A stretch of DNA of 64,000 bases from Castanea sativa. Lineage: Eukaryota; Streptophyta; Magnoliopsida; Fagales; Fagaceae. The stretch lies in NCBI RefSeq assembly GCF_040712315.1, contig NC_134017.1, positions 29,743,273 to 29,807,272 on the forward strand, in the 5' to 3' direction. How positions within the stretch are numbered: the first letter of the stretch is position 1; every line of letters starts with the position of its first letter. Under the pieces are notes generated by a model. That model was given only the letters and a program-made list of their open reading frames with translations. It had not been told where the DNA came from and searched no databases. Both the position numbers and the translations under genes were made by a program. Shown piece after piece: positions 11,719-23,451 of this stretch.

Positions 11719-13851
11719 ATGTTAGTGGTTTTCTTTCTTTCGGTCATGGGTGGCTCTTTATTTTTCTTTGTTGAGTCAAAATCCTTTGAATTTTCTGTGG
11801 AAGAAAGGGGTTCTTTCTTCCTTCTTCGTATATTCGAGAGAGGCAGAGGTTCTCTACGGTCTGTTTTCATGGGCAAAGAGTCTGCTAAGAGATTGTTATC
11901 TTTGTTGGAAGACTTTATTTACTCCAAACCCCCTGGACACTTTGCAAAAACTGTTAGAGATGGAGAGACAGTTTTTATTCTTCAACTGGGTCTCAATGCA
12001 CATGGCTCTTTCCTTATGATCTCTGAACTCCTTCATGGCCGGCGTAAAGGCTTCATTGTAGTGCCGGAAGGTAAACTGGGCTGTGGTTGGAGAGGTTTTG
12101 GTTGTCACTTGAGAAAGGCAATAGCTCCTGAATCTCCTGCCTTTAACCAGCCCCCCAAGTTCTTACCTGGGTCTGAATTCTTAGCCTCTAAATCCTTTGC
12201 GGCAGCTGTGGAGCAAGGTCGTTGTAAAGAACCCCTTACTTTCAAAGTGTGTCGTGGTGGCGAATCCTTCTCTCGTCCCAGATCCCCGCGGAGCGCCGAA
12301 TCCAACTCATTTAATGTTGGACCCTCGAAAGTCCAACTTTGCAAATCTGAATTCTCAGACCCAGGATTCTCGCAGGAACAGTCTTGGGAAGGTGGATTCT
12401 CCTGACAGAGAGATCTTTTCAGCTGAAAGTGATGATGGGATGAGTTTGGAACTCTCTTTTAAGCTGGTCCGTGGGCCCAGTGGTAAGTGGGAGATCTGCT
12501 GGTCCAATATCAATGAGGTGGTTCCTTCTTTGGGCCTAGCTTCTAACTTCAAGCCCACCATTTCTTTTAAGCCCAACTGCCTCCCCCTGATTAACCATAT
12601 TCCAAACCCATTACCATCTCAAGCCTCCAACCCAAAGCCCATTCCTAACCCAAACCCCCTGCAATCCTATCCTACCCGTGGGCCTAACTCCAAACCCAAA
12701 ACACATCCTTCCCAGCCTAACTCCAAACCCAAACCCGTGGGCCTAACTCCTAACCCAAACCCAAACTGAAAACTGCCTTTAAATGGAAACCCAAACCTTC
12801 CCAGCCCCCCATGTTTTTGTCTCAGACCCACCCACTGGCTGTCTTCTCCTCGCAAGCCCCTCACTCCCACCTTATTTCGTCGGCGACAGCAGATACAGGT
12901 TGCGCTAAGCCTGTCGGCGTGCCTGTCTCTTCTCGGAGCCTGTCGCGCTTGGAACCAACGTGCACCGAGAAGTCTCTCTCAGTGCCCGATATCTTTGAAG
13001 CTTCCATGACTGAGTCCCACTGCTCCGATGCCTCGGCGGAGGTGTCCCTGTGCTCCGATAATGAAGTGGGTGAGTCCCTGTGTTCCGATAATGAAGTGGA
13101 TGGGTCCCTGTGCTCCGATAATGTTTTGGATGAGTCCCTGTGCTCGGATACTGAAGTGGCCTTGCATCGTGACATCCAACGGATCATCCATGAGCACACA
13201 GACAAAGCCATCAGGAAATGGGGTAATTCTGAGCAATGGGTTCTTGAATTACGAGACGGGAAGAGAGTGGCTGTCTCGATTCTTATTTCTTTGCCTCCGG
13301 ATGCTGCGGTTGTTGGAACGAATGAGTTGAACCAGTTGGTATTGGTTCCAGAGGAGTCATCGGAACCTAGGGAGATTAATTCTGATCTGGATAAAGGGGT
13401 TGAGGTTAGTGTGGAGGATTGGGTATCAGATATTGGTTCAGAGGATGTTTCCCAGTTCTCTGATTTTTCAGCTCCTCTCAATGTTGAACCCCTGGCCGTC
13501 TCCTTACCTACGGGTGTTAGGGATTTTCCTGAAGGGTCAACAACTTTGGTGGATAATTTGCTGGGAAAGGACAAGTACTCAGTGTGGTTTCAGGAAAAAT
13601 TCAGTGGTTTTGATGATTTTCTTGGGACATCCCTCAAAGGTTTGGAAGAGCCAGCTACCAAATTCCTGTTGGCTGTTGAAGCTGAGTTACAGCAAAGGGA
13701 TTTTAAGGTTCATTCTGATAAAGCATTGAAGAGCTCAGGGAGGAAAGGGATTAGGGAATTGAGGGGTTTGTTTAGCTCTGTCAATTATGGTCCAGCCTCT
13801 TATAGGCGCAGTGATAATGGTAAGGACAGGGCTCTTTTTATTTCTCAATGA
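11719..13851 (+). pseudogene. LINE-1 ORF1 protein, frameshifted
   Basis: ORF1 of plant LINEs is a nucleic-acid-binding protein made before ORF2. The reading frame runs in frame 1 from 11719, where the N-terminal domain has KESAKRLLSLLEDF and RKGFIVVPEGK. It continues in frame 2 at about 12290-12769, a proline/asparagine-rich spacer with repeated NPKP units. It returns to frame 1 from about 12811 to the stop at 13849-13851. At least two frameshifts are therefore needed to read it. There is no CCHC knuckle, unlike ORF1 of LINE-2. Residues near 13037-13160 form four 11-residue repeats (SLCSDNEV type). The true start is uncertain; the ATG at 11719 is the first in this frame. Confidence 0.75.
13037..13168 (+). 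repeat. 33-bp tandem repeat inside LINE-1 ORF1
   Basis: Four consecutive 33-bp units, most carrying GGGTCCCTGTGCTCCGATAA-like sequence, keep the reading frame and encode acidic SLCSDNEV repeats. Confidence 0.85.
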
Positions 13852-16800
13852 ATCTGAAGATTATATCTTGGAATGTCAGAGGTCTGAATGGCAAGGAAAA
13901 ACGACTCAAGGTTCGTAATCTTTTACGCTCTTGGAAGGCTGATATAGTTTGTTTGCAAGAGACAAAACTGGAATGGATTACAAGAGGCCTTGTTAGAAGT
14001 ATCTGGAGTTGTCCTTTCATAGATTGGCTTTACTTGGGTTCTGAGGGAGCTTCCGGTGGTATTCTGCTCTTGTGGGATAGAAGGGTGGTTGAAAAAATTG
14101 AAGAAGCAGTGGGGTGTTTCTCAATTTCGTGTAGGTTTAAAAACGTTAGTGACCACTTTGAGTGGGCCTTCACAGGTACCTATGGCCCTAATTTTTATAG
14201 AGAGCGTCAATATTTGTGGGAGGAATTGGCAGGCTTGATTAGTTGGTGGAATTTACCTTGGTGTTTGGGAGGGGATTTCAATGTCACCCGCTTTCCTTCG
14301 GAGAGGTTAGGGGCGGGAAGATTCACCCGATGCATGAATGATTTTTCAGATTTTATTTCTCTTCATGGGCTAGTGGATAACCCTTTGGAGGGAGGCCTTT
14401 TCACATGGTCTAACTCTACCTCAGCCTCTAGAATTGATCGGTTCCTCTTTTCTCCGGCTTGGGCAGATCACTTCTCTCATTTCTCTCAAAAAAGGCTTCC
14501 TAGAGTGTTATCCGATTATTTTCCTATTCTTTTGGAGAGTGGGAATCTTCGTAGAGGGCGAACCCCCTTTCGTTTTGAGAATATGTGGTTGAAGGCGGAA
14601 GGGTTTCTCGATAAGGTGCAGTCTTGGTGGGATAATTACCATTTTCAAGAGACCCCTAGTTTCATTCTTGCCAAGAAATTGACTGCCCTAAAATCTGACC
14701 TTAAGCAGTGGAATGAATCAGATTTTGGCAATATCTCAGTTAAGAAACAGTTTCTATGGAGCAAGTTGAATGCTCTTGATGTCAAAGCGGACACTCAATC
14801 TCTTTCAGATCAAGAAATGTTGGAAAAAGCTTCCCTTCGTGTCGATCTTGAGAAGGCAGCCTTGTTAGAGGAGATTAGCTGGAGGCAAAAGTCCAAAGTG
14901 TTGTTTTTAAAGGAGGGAGATTCCAATACGAGGTTTTTTCATAGGATGGCAAATTTTAATAGAAGAAGTAATTGTATTGAAAACCTTAACATCGATGGGG
15001 TTTTGTCTTCCAACCAGGATAGAATTGCTGACCATATTGAACAATTCTATTTGAACCTTTACTCGGAGTGACAAGTGCAGCACCCTTTCCTAGATGTTTT
15101 GGATTTTCCTAGGATTTCTAGGGAGAATGTGGATTGGTTAGAGAGACCTTTCGAGGATTCTGAGATTTTTGATGTCATCATGGAGTTTAATGGGGATAAA
15201 TCTCCTGGGCCTGACGGTTTTTCGATGGCTTTCTTTCAATCTTGCTGGGGGATTCTCAAATCAGACATCATGGCAGTGTTCCACCACTTCCATGATACTA
15301 GCCAATTTGAAAAAAGCTTGAATGCAACTTTCATTGCTCTCATTCCTAAAAAAGCTGCAGCAGTGGAAGTAAAGGACTTCCGACCTATTAGCCTTGTTGG
15401 GGGGATTTATAAAATTCTTGCCAAAGCTTTGGCTAATCGTCTTCGCATGGTTTTAGGAGAGATCATCTTAGCTCCTCAGAATGCCTTTGTTCTAAATAGG
15501 CAGATCCTTGATTCTGTTCTTATTGCCAATGAATGTCTTGATAGTAGATTAAAGTCTGGTCAGCCAGGGTTGTTATGTAAACTGGACATAGAAAAAGCCT
15601 TCGATCATGTGAATTGGAGATTCCTTAATTACTTGCTTGAGCGTTGCGGTTTTTTAGATAAGTGGAGACGTTGGATTTCCTTCTGTGTATCAACGGTTCG
15701 TTTCTCTATCCTTATTAATGGTACTCCTCATGGGTTTTTTGGAAGCTCAAGGGGGTTGCGGCAAGGTGATCCTTTGTCCCCCTTGTTATTTGTTTTGGTT
15801 ATGGAAGCCATTAGTAGAATGTTGGATAAGGCTGCCCTTGAAGGCCGTTTATCTGGCTTTAGAGTTGGTGTTTCTGATGGTAGACCTTTGATGGTTTCCC
15901 ATCTCCTTTTCGCTGATGATACTCTTATTTTTTGTGATGCTAACATTGATCAGCTGCTGACTCTCCGTATGGTGCTCATTTGGTTTGAAGCTGTGTCGGG
16001 TCTGAAGGTTAATTTGGGTAAGTCTGAGCTTGTGGCAGTGGGGTCAGTGCAAGATATGGATCTTTTAGTGGCTGTCTTAGGTTGCAATCATGGGTCCCTC
16101 CCTATGAAATACTTGGGTCTTCCTTTGGGGGCAAAATTTAAGGACAAGTCAATTTGGATTCCTATTCTTGAAAGGATGGAAAGAAAATTAGTAGGTTGGA
16201 AAAAATTATATTTATCCAAGGGAGGTAGAGTCACTTTAATTAAAAACACTCTCTCCAATCTTCCTACTTATTTCCTTTCCTTATTCCCTATTCCTGCTTC
16301 TGTGGCCAACCGAATTGCTAGACTTCAACGTGACTTTCTTTGGGGTGGTCTAGGAGATGAGCCCAAATTTTATCTGGTTGATTGGTCTTCGATGTGTTCT
16401 CCTCTCTCTTCAGGTGGGTTGGGGATCAGGAATCTGAGAACCTTCAATATTGCCTTATTAGGGAAGTGGTTATGGAGATTTGGGCAAGAAAGGGATGCTC
16501 TTTGGCGTCAAGTGATTGAGGTGAAGTATGGTTGTGATTGGGGTGGCTGGTGTTCTACCTCTTTCTCTGGTCCTTATGGTGTCAGTTTGTGGAAAAACAT
16601 TAGACGGGGGTGGTACTCCATATCTCGTTTTATTATGTTTGATATTGGAGATGGATCAAAGGTCCTATTCTGGCTAGATCATTGGTGTGGTTCTTCTTCT
16701 CTTGCCGTTCGCTATCCGGAATTATTTAGGATTTGTCGTAGAAAAGAGGCTACTGTGGCGGATCTTTTGAGGTACACCAATGGAGTCCTCCATTGGGAGT

Positions 16801-17492
16801 TTCAGTTTTGTAGGGATGTGCATAATCGTGAATTGGAAGCTTTCAGGAGCTTCATCAATTCCATTTATAGCACTCCCGTAAGGGGGATTGGGGAGGACAA
16901 GTCCTGTTGGCTGCCCTGTAAGAGTAAGGGGTTCACGGTTAGTTCTTACTACCATCTTCTTGTTGGCTATAAGGAGCAAATTTTCCCTTGGAAAAGCATT
17001 TGGAAGCAGAAGATCCCCTCTAGAGTAGCTTTCCTTGTTTGGACCGCAGCTTTGGGGAAATGTCTGACTGTAGACAATTTAAGAAAAAGAAAGATTTGCA
17101 TCCTGGATTGGTGTTATATGTGCAAGTGCAATTGTGAAAGTGTTGACCATCTCTTTCTTCACTGCCCGGTTGCCATGGAATTGTGGGACATGGTCTTCGG
17201 TTTATTTGGAGTTTACTGGGTTATGCCAAGGTCTGTTGTGGGGCTTTTGGCTTGCTGGCAAGGTAGTTTTGGTCGCCATCGTAATGGAGATATTTGGAAG
17301 GCCGTTCCTCATTGCTTGTTGTGGTGTATTTGGAAGGAGAGAAATAGTAGATGTTTTGAAGACATCGAGAGTTCCATGCCTGTTCTTAAGTCTCTTTTTT
17401 TCCGAACCTTACTAGATTGGTTCTCCGTGTGGAGAAGCCTTCCTTTTCTTTCTATTTTGGATTTTCTTGATTTTTGTAATGTTCGTCCTTGA
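13848..17492 (+). pseudogene. LINE-1 ORF2: endonuclease/reverse transcriptase, one nonsense codon
   Basis: This is a 1,215-codon frame with a single internal TGA at 15069-15071; everything else is open. The N-terminal ~230 residues are an APE-type endonuclease with SWNVRGLNG (7-15), CLQETKLE (35-42), GGDFNV (141-146) and SRIDRFL. The usual catalytic SDH triplet reads SDY at residues 222-224. The reverse transcriptase follows, with [30 protein letters not shown] and the catalytic FADD (near residue 690). The C-terminal zf-RVT region has C-x2-C and HLFLHCP. There is no RNase H domain. ATG overlaps the ORF1 stop as ATGA, which points to translation by termination-reinitiation. The stop and the His-to-Tyr change suggest this copy is no longer self-mobile. 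Confidence 0.93.
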
Positions 17493-17587
17493 TTTGTTCT
17501 CCCTTGTATACTTCCTGTGTACTTGGGTGACTCTCTTATTTCAATAAATTTCTTTATTACTTATCAAAAAAAAAAAAGAAACCACAT

Positions 17588-17632
17588 AAAATTTCATGAT
17601 TTTTTTTTTGATAAGTAAAAAAAATTTCATGA
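17588..17632 (-). mobile_element. LINE tail-only insertion with 12-bp target duplication (copy A)
   Basis: T10 followed by GATAAGTAA (17600-17618) is the reverse complement of the LINE-1 3' end (TTACTTATC-A10). It is bracketed by AAAATTTCATGA on both sides. This is a LINE copy truncated to about 10 bp plus its tail. Copy B has the same insertion at 28455-28500. Confidence 0.85.
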
Positions 17633-17754
17633 AATTTTAAAAATATGAACAAAACCCAATATTTTTTTCTCTGAAAAAAATTAACAGTAACACTCGATTG
17701 TTCAAGGTTCACTATGGAAAATCTATCAACAAAAAATGTTTTCCTAGTCAACTA

Positions 17755-20700
17755 ACATGATACCTTGCTTTCCATATATTAGACCCCCAAGTGTTCCTCA
17801 TCGAATTGTATTCCTAGCTCTTTATTTGGGTGATGCATTCAGGTGTTTTGTTTCCAACTTCTATATAGCACTACTAGTTCTTGTAGTCAACTCCCATGAT
17901 ACGACATTTGCTTTCAATGTCATATCCAATTCTTATACTTGTAGATGCATTTGTCATATTTCTAAGAAATTCTTCATATGAGGATCATCGACACTTACCA
18001 CAATCCTTTCTGACATTAATTTGAATATTTTTTCTCTTCTTTTTCCAGTTATGCCCTTCCTCAGTTTTTCTAATAATTAACTGCAGTAAAATATTGCTTA
18101 TGGAATGAAAAGCTACTATAAGCACATGATTTATCAAGCTCATATATAGAATGAGTAGCTAAGCATGGACACTTCATTTGAGGTGCCGTAACCATGTCGT
18201 AATAGTGTCCTATCTGCAGTCTCATGTTATAATTTTTCAAAAATTGCTCATGTCGCCATATTGTACTCGCACCCATGTCCATGCAACCTAGATTGAGTAG
18301 AGAGACACAACTCCCACCAGCCAGAGCACAAATAGGCCTAACAGAAATGTGAAAGCAAAAAACGCATTCCATATATGAGCTTGATAAACCAGAGCCACCG
18401 ACAATGGCTAGAAGGCACCGGTTTTGATGGCTTGTGCTTGGAAAATTTTGTCATACCAATTACCAAACACTTGAAAATGTTTTTTCTGTAAAATATTTTC
18501 AAAAGAAAATACTTTATTGTAAAAAATTTTACATTTGAAACATTTTACAATGAAATAAACAAAGCATTAATTCAGTCATACACAATATTCAAAATGTCAA
18601 ACGAAAGAAAATGAGAAAACAAGCATACAAAGACTCAAGCTTGGTGTTTGGAATAGCTTTGTTGTTTTCACTAGTTCATTTTGTTTAAAATGTTTATTAT
18701 TTAAAAGTACAGGTGTACTTAGAAAAATAAAAGGCTTTCAAAATTTGTACCTATGAAATAAGTTGGCTTATTTCAATTTTTGAACCTGACCAAACAGGGT
18801 AACAAGTGTGTGTATGTTACAGCTTATTTTGGTGAGTTATTACCACTAGCTTGTTAGATAAACTTTATAGAGCATTACTTTTTTTTCTTAGTATAGCTAA
18901 TTAAATCGTTACTAATTAAAATGGATAGCACTTTTAAAAGTAAGCAATCTGAAATGGAAATTTAGTCTTTCACATGATTACTGGTTGTGCTGGACCTAGT
19001 CTTATGTTAAAGTAAGCTACTAATGTCACCGCATGGGGATGTGTTACATCTACGAGATATCCCAAAAGGACAAGTTACAATTAGAGCTCCCACAGACTTG
19101 CGCACTTCCAATGTGATATTCATTGCACTTCTACTACACAACGCCCTCACAATCTTGATGGGGGTCTCAAAGCATTACTCTTCGGTGCAGACTGCAGACT
19201 AGCTTTTCAGTTAAACTGTGTTCTTGAATGTGTGTGGATTGAAAGTGAAGATTGTAAAAAGGAAATCTTCAAGTGTTCCACAACAAATTCTACTCCCAGC
19301 TCTATATTTGGGTGATGCACTCAAGTCTTTTGATTCCAACTCATAATATAGCATTATCAGCCCTTGTAGTCAACTCCCATGATACAATACTTTCTTTCAA
19401 AATCATGTCTGATTCTTATTCTTGTAGATGCATTGTCAAATTTCCAATGATTTTTATTTTTCTTCATATGAGGATCACCTACACTTACCACATGCCTTTC
19501 CGACATTATTTTGAATATTTGTTTTCATCCTTCCAGTTATGCCATTCCTTTTTTTTTTTTTTTTAAGTAACGAACTGCAATAAAATACTAGTTATGGTAT
19601 AAAAAGCTATTACAAGCACACAATTTTATCAAGCTCATATTTGGAATGAAAGCACAAGTCCCATCAGCAAGCCAGAGCACAGATACAGGCCTAACAGCAA
19701 TATTTTAAAACCAAACATTTCAGTTACATGCAATATTCAAAATATTGAATGTAGAGTTAGTCAAACAAAAGACAGTGAGAATCTAAAAGCATATGAAGAC
19801 TCGAGCTTTGTGTTTAGAAATAGTTTTTTTTTTTTTTTTTATTAGCTTATTTTGTTTAAAATGTTTATTATATGAAAGTGTAGTTGTACATAGAAAATGT
19901 GAGGCTTCCAAAAGCTGTACTTATGAAATAAGCTAACTTATTTCCATTTTTAAGGCTAACCAAAAAGGGTAATAATTTTGTGTTTCTTACTGCTTATTTT
20001 GGCTAGTTTATTTTCCTAGCTTGTTTAGCTACAATTATCCTAGAGCTTTACTTTTTTTTCTAATTATAGCTAATTAAAAAACCTTTGATATTAAAATGGG
20101 TGCACTATTAAAAATAAGCTATCCGAAATGGAAACTTACTCTTTCACATGCTGAACCTAGTTTTATGTCAAAGGAAGGAGTATTTGTCGTAACCCTAGGA
20201 TTTTGGGTATGGACGCTTGTTGAGTCTGAAATCAAGAATGAAATATGAAGATACTATTTTCAGCACATGGAGATTCATTAGTCACATCTGTGTGATAAAC
20301 CAAAAGCACTAGTTATAATTAGAGCTCCCGCCATACTGGCGCACTCAAAAGGAAGGAGTATTTGTGGTAACCCCTAGGACTTTTTGCACGTTGTATGGAC
20401 ATGGGTTGAGTCTTATGTCGAGAATAAATTAGGTCTATCTGGGCGATATATAAATACAAATGAGTAGTACATAGAGCTACTATTGCTACCACATGCAGAT
20501 CATTACTCACATCTATGTAATATCCCAAACAAACTAGTTATAATTAGAGCTCCTGCGATACTTACGTACTCAATGTAAATGTTATATTCATTGCACTCTT
20601 ACTGCATAGCGCCCTCACAATCTTCATGGGGTCTTACAACATGACCCTTCAGATCAAAACTAGTTTTTGAGTTAAACTCTACGTTGTTGAATGCATGACA

Positions 20701-21480
20701 TCAAAAGTGAAGATTAAGCAGTTAGGTTCCAATCCCCTCCAAAAAAATGAATGACTTGACCAGTTAAGCTAATGAATAGGATGTGAGGAGAATCAAAAAA
20801 AGAAAAAGAAAATGAAAGCTATTATAAGTTCAGTTTTAATCATCAGACCCAAACACAACCCGTAGAGCTGTACCAGGTTTGTTACCGCTTATTTTAATGA
20901 GTTTATTTCCCCTTGCTTGTTTAGGAACAATTTTTTAAGAGCAATACTTTTGTTGACCTTAGTATAGCTAATTAAAACCTTACTTATTAAAACAGGCAGC
21001 ACTTTTAAAAATAAGCTATCTGAAACGGAAGTTTACTCTTTCACATGATTAATGGGTTGTGATGGGCCTAGTTTCATGTTAAAGGAAGGAGTATATGTGG
21101 TAACAACCCCTACGATTTTGATGAAGTTGTATGTACACATGCTGAGTTTGACATCAAGAATGTACTATGCCAATCTGGACTATATATAAATGAGTACATG
21201 GGGATGCGTCCTGCGTTATCATCACATATGTGTGATATATCAAAAGGACTAGTTATAATTAAAGCTCCGGCGTTCTCGCGCTCTTCCAATTCATGAGGAT
21301 AACTAAGCTGACACAACAGGGTGATGTGATGTTCATAGCACTCCCTAGCCCCTACTACACTCACAAAATCCTTTGATCAAAGCATTACTCTTGAGTATAC
21401 AGACAAGAATTTTTTATTTCCAGTTAAACTCTGTATTCTTCAATGTTTGTGGCATCAAAAAGTGAAGATTTTGCTGTAAA
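17755..21480. repeat. Diverged tandem repeats filling MED15 intron 1
   Basis: The block at 17755-19260 resembles 19262-20740, and parts recur at 20860-21480. Each unit carries the same succession: TTTGGGTGATGCA...GTAGTCAACTCCCATGATA, a T-rich tract near CCAGTTATGC, GCTTATTTTG...TTAGTATAGCTAATTAAA, a phrase near CACATGGGGATG..., TTATAATTAGAGCTCC, and a closing GTTAAACTCTGT...GTGAAGATT. Short frames inside are not conserved between units, so it appears non-coding. Confidence 0.75.
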
Positions 21481-21652
21481 GTTCTCTAATTTCCACCAAA
21501 AAAGTCAATAACTTGATCAATTAAGCTAATGAATAAATTCAATTTGATCGGATTTGGACCCAAACACAACGCGTAAGCATGAATATGTAGAACAAAAACA
21601 AAAAACAAAAGCAAAATCATAAATTTAAGGAAAAGAGAGCGAGGAAAATTAC

Positions 21653-21840
21653 ATTTTGTTGACGATTCTTTGACGAGAATCGGGCTGTAATTGGCTCCGC
21701 CAATCAACAGAATCCATGGCAGCTTCTCCACCGCCGCCTCCAGGAGCTCCAACGCCGCCACCTCCAACTCCGCCGCCGCCACCACCGCCGCCTACAACAG
21801 GACCTTGAGATGGATTTGGCCTCCAATTATTGTTATCCAT
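21653..21840 (-). CDS. MED15: MED15-like exon 1 (copy A), N-terminus
   Basis: The start codon is at 21838-21840. The protein begins MDNNNWRPNPSQG, passes through a glycine-rich stretch coded by (GGC/GGT)n, and then gives MDSVDWRSQLQPDSRQRIVNK, which matches the N-terminus of plant MED15. The donor GTAATT follows at 21652. The 188 bp end in phase 2 and match exon 2 at 11496. The same exon is present in copy B (39749-39921) with five fewer glycine codons, and its last 12 codons recur in copy D fused to F-box sequence. The promoter side (21841-22270) contains a TA microsatellite and a GA tract. Function, if the gene is whole: the activator-binding tail subunit of Mediator. Intron 1 here would be about 10.2 kb because of LINE-1. 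Confidence 0.85.
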
Positions 21841-21941
21841 GATGATCTAAATTTTGTAACCGAAATCCCAACCACCAAATTTATATAAAAATAATGAAAA
21901 TCGGTAATAAGACCTAGGCAGAAATGAAAGAAAAGCACATA

Positions 21942-21943
<2 letters not shown>

Positions 21944-21996
<53 letters not shown>
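21944..21996. repeat. (TA)n microsatellite upstream of MED15 exon 1 (copy A)
   Basis: About 25 TA units. Copy B has 1.86 kb of extra sequence at the matching place (40020-41890), so one copy gained or lost DNA here. Confidence 0.9.
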
Positions 21997-21999
<3 letters not shown>

Positions 22000-22136
22000 C
22001 TCCGATTTTGCGATAAAAAAAGAGTGATGATGAGGAGGCGAAGTCTAATTTAAGGGAGGATTGTTAATTTATAAATAAAAGGTTGAAGAGTTTCGGGCAG
22101 AAAAGGATTTTGAGAAACAGAATTGATTGATTGAAT

Positions 22137-22168
22137 TGAGAGAGAGAGAGAGAGAGAGGGAGAGAGGA
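22137..22168. repeat. (GA)n tract in the MED15 upstream region
   Basis: A purine tract of GA repeats, also present but shorter in copy B (about 42413-42432). GA/CT tracts are common in plant 5' leaders and core promoters; a regulatory role here is inference. Confidence 0.6.
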
Positions 22169-22274
22169 ATATAAAGAGATGCATGTCATGTCATGATGTT
22201 TGGGGTTGTTTTTGGGAAAGTAGGATTCTTTTTTCTAAAATGAGCTTGTTGTGGCAAGTGTTTTATAACAAAAT

Positions 22275-23451
22275 CGGCTAGGTGGCACCGGTTTTGATGG
22301 CTTGTGCTTGGAAAATTTTGTCATACCAATTACCAAACACTTGAAAATGTTTTTCTGTAAAATGTTTTCAAAAGAAAATACTTTATTGTAAAAAATTTTA
22401 CATTTGAAACATTTTACAGTGAAACAAACAAAGCGTTAATTCAATCATACACAATATTCAAAATGTCAAACGAAAGAAAATGAGAAACCAAGCATACAAA
22501 GACTCAAGCTTGGTGTTTGGAATAGCTTCGTTGTTTTCACTAGTTTATTTTGTTTAAAATGTTTATTATTTAAAAGTACAGGTGTACTTAGAAAAATGCA
22601 AGGCTTTCAAAATCTGTACCTATGAAATAAGTTGGCTTATTTCGATTTTTGAACCTGACCAAACAGGGTAACAAGTGTGTGTATGTTACAGCTTATTTTG
22701 GTGAGTTATTTCCCCCAGCTCGTTAGATAAAATTTTATAGAGCATTACTTTTTTTTTCTTAGTATAGCTAATTAAATCCTTACTAATTAAAACAGATAGC
22801 ACTTTTAAAAGTAAGCAATCTGAATTGGAAATTTAGTCTTTCACATGATTACTGGTTGTGCTGGACCTAGTCTTATGTTAAAGTAAGCTACTAATGTCAG
22901 CACATGGGGATGGGTTACATCTACGCGATATCCCAAAAGGACAAGTTACAATTAGAGCTCCCACATACTTGCGCACTTCCAATGTGATATTCATTGCACT
23001 TCTACTACAAAGCTATAATTAGAGCTTAGAGCTCCTGCGTTATCGTCACATATGTGTGATATATCAAAAGGACTAGTTATATCAACAGGGTGATGTGATG
23101 TTCATAGCACTCCCTAGCCCTGACTACACTCACAAAAACCTTTGATCAAAGCATTACTCTTGAGTATACAGACAAGAATTTTTTATTTCCAGTTAAACTC
23201 TGTATTCTTCAATGTTTGTGGCATCAAAAAGTGAAGATTTTGCTGTAAAGTTCTCTAATTTCCACCAAAAAAGTCAATAACTTGATCAATTAAGCTAATG
23301 AATAAATTCAATTTGATCGGATTCGGACCCAAACACAACCCGTAAACATAAATATGTAAAACAAAAACAAAAGGCAAAAGCAAGAGAGGGAGAGAGAGAG
23401 AGGGGGGAAAATTACATCTTGTTGACGATTCTTTGACGACAATCGGGCTGT
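22275..23451. repeat. Partial third copy of the MED15 block (copy D)
   Basis: From GGCTAG at 22275 the sequence repeats copy A from about 18403 to 19135. It then jumps to sequence matching about 21215-21690, ending inside MED15 exon 1 at AATCGGGCTGT. The inner jump region matches copy B (39265-39345) better than copy A. The right edge at about 23451 is where F-box sequence begins. Confidence 0.85.

Larger units (their letters stand above)
11664..17577 (+). mobile_element. LINE-1: nearly full-length plant L1-type LINE in MED15 intron 1
   Basis: Copy B keeps the empty site ATGTGAAAAAGAAACC (28435-28450), which shows that the inserted DNA runs from CCCATGACTC at 11664 to an A tail ending at 17577. 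It carries ORF1 and ORF2 (endonuclease, reverse transcriptase, zf-RVT) in that order, and a 3' end TTACTTATC before poly(A). No target duplication longer than the local A run can be seen, which is unusual. It is absent from copy B, so it arrived after the duplication. Confidence 0.93.
7683..22274. repeat. Segmental duplication, copy A (MED15 5' region)
   Basis: The stretch after the MULE, excluding LINE-1 (11664-17577), is repeated with only a few percent change at 24573-31720, 38703-40020, about 41890-42500 and 48294-48342. The shared part starts at the last bases of the MULE (TTTTTCCC) plus its target duplication, and ends near ACAAAATC at 22274. It contains MED15 exons 1 and 2 on the minus strand, the intron between them, and the promoter side. 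Confidence 0.9.

Noticed and set aside
12861..13574. 237-codon minus-strand frame
   Set aside because: Antisense of LINE-1 ORF1, including its 33-bp repeats; the plus strand gives the meaningful protein.
21691..21888. Plus-strand Ala/Ser-rich frame over MED15 exon 1
   Set aside because: Shadow of the glycine-rich coding repeat on the minus strand.
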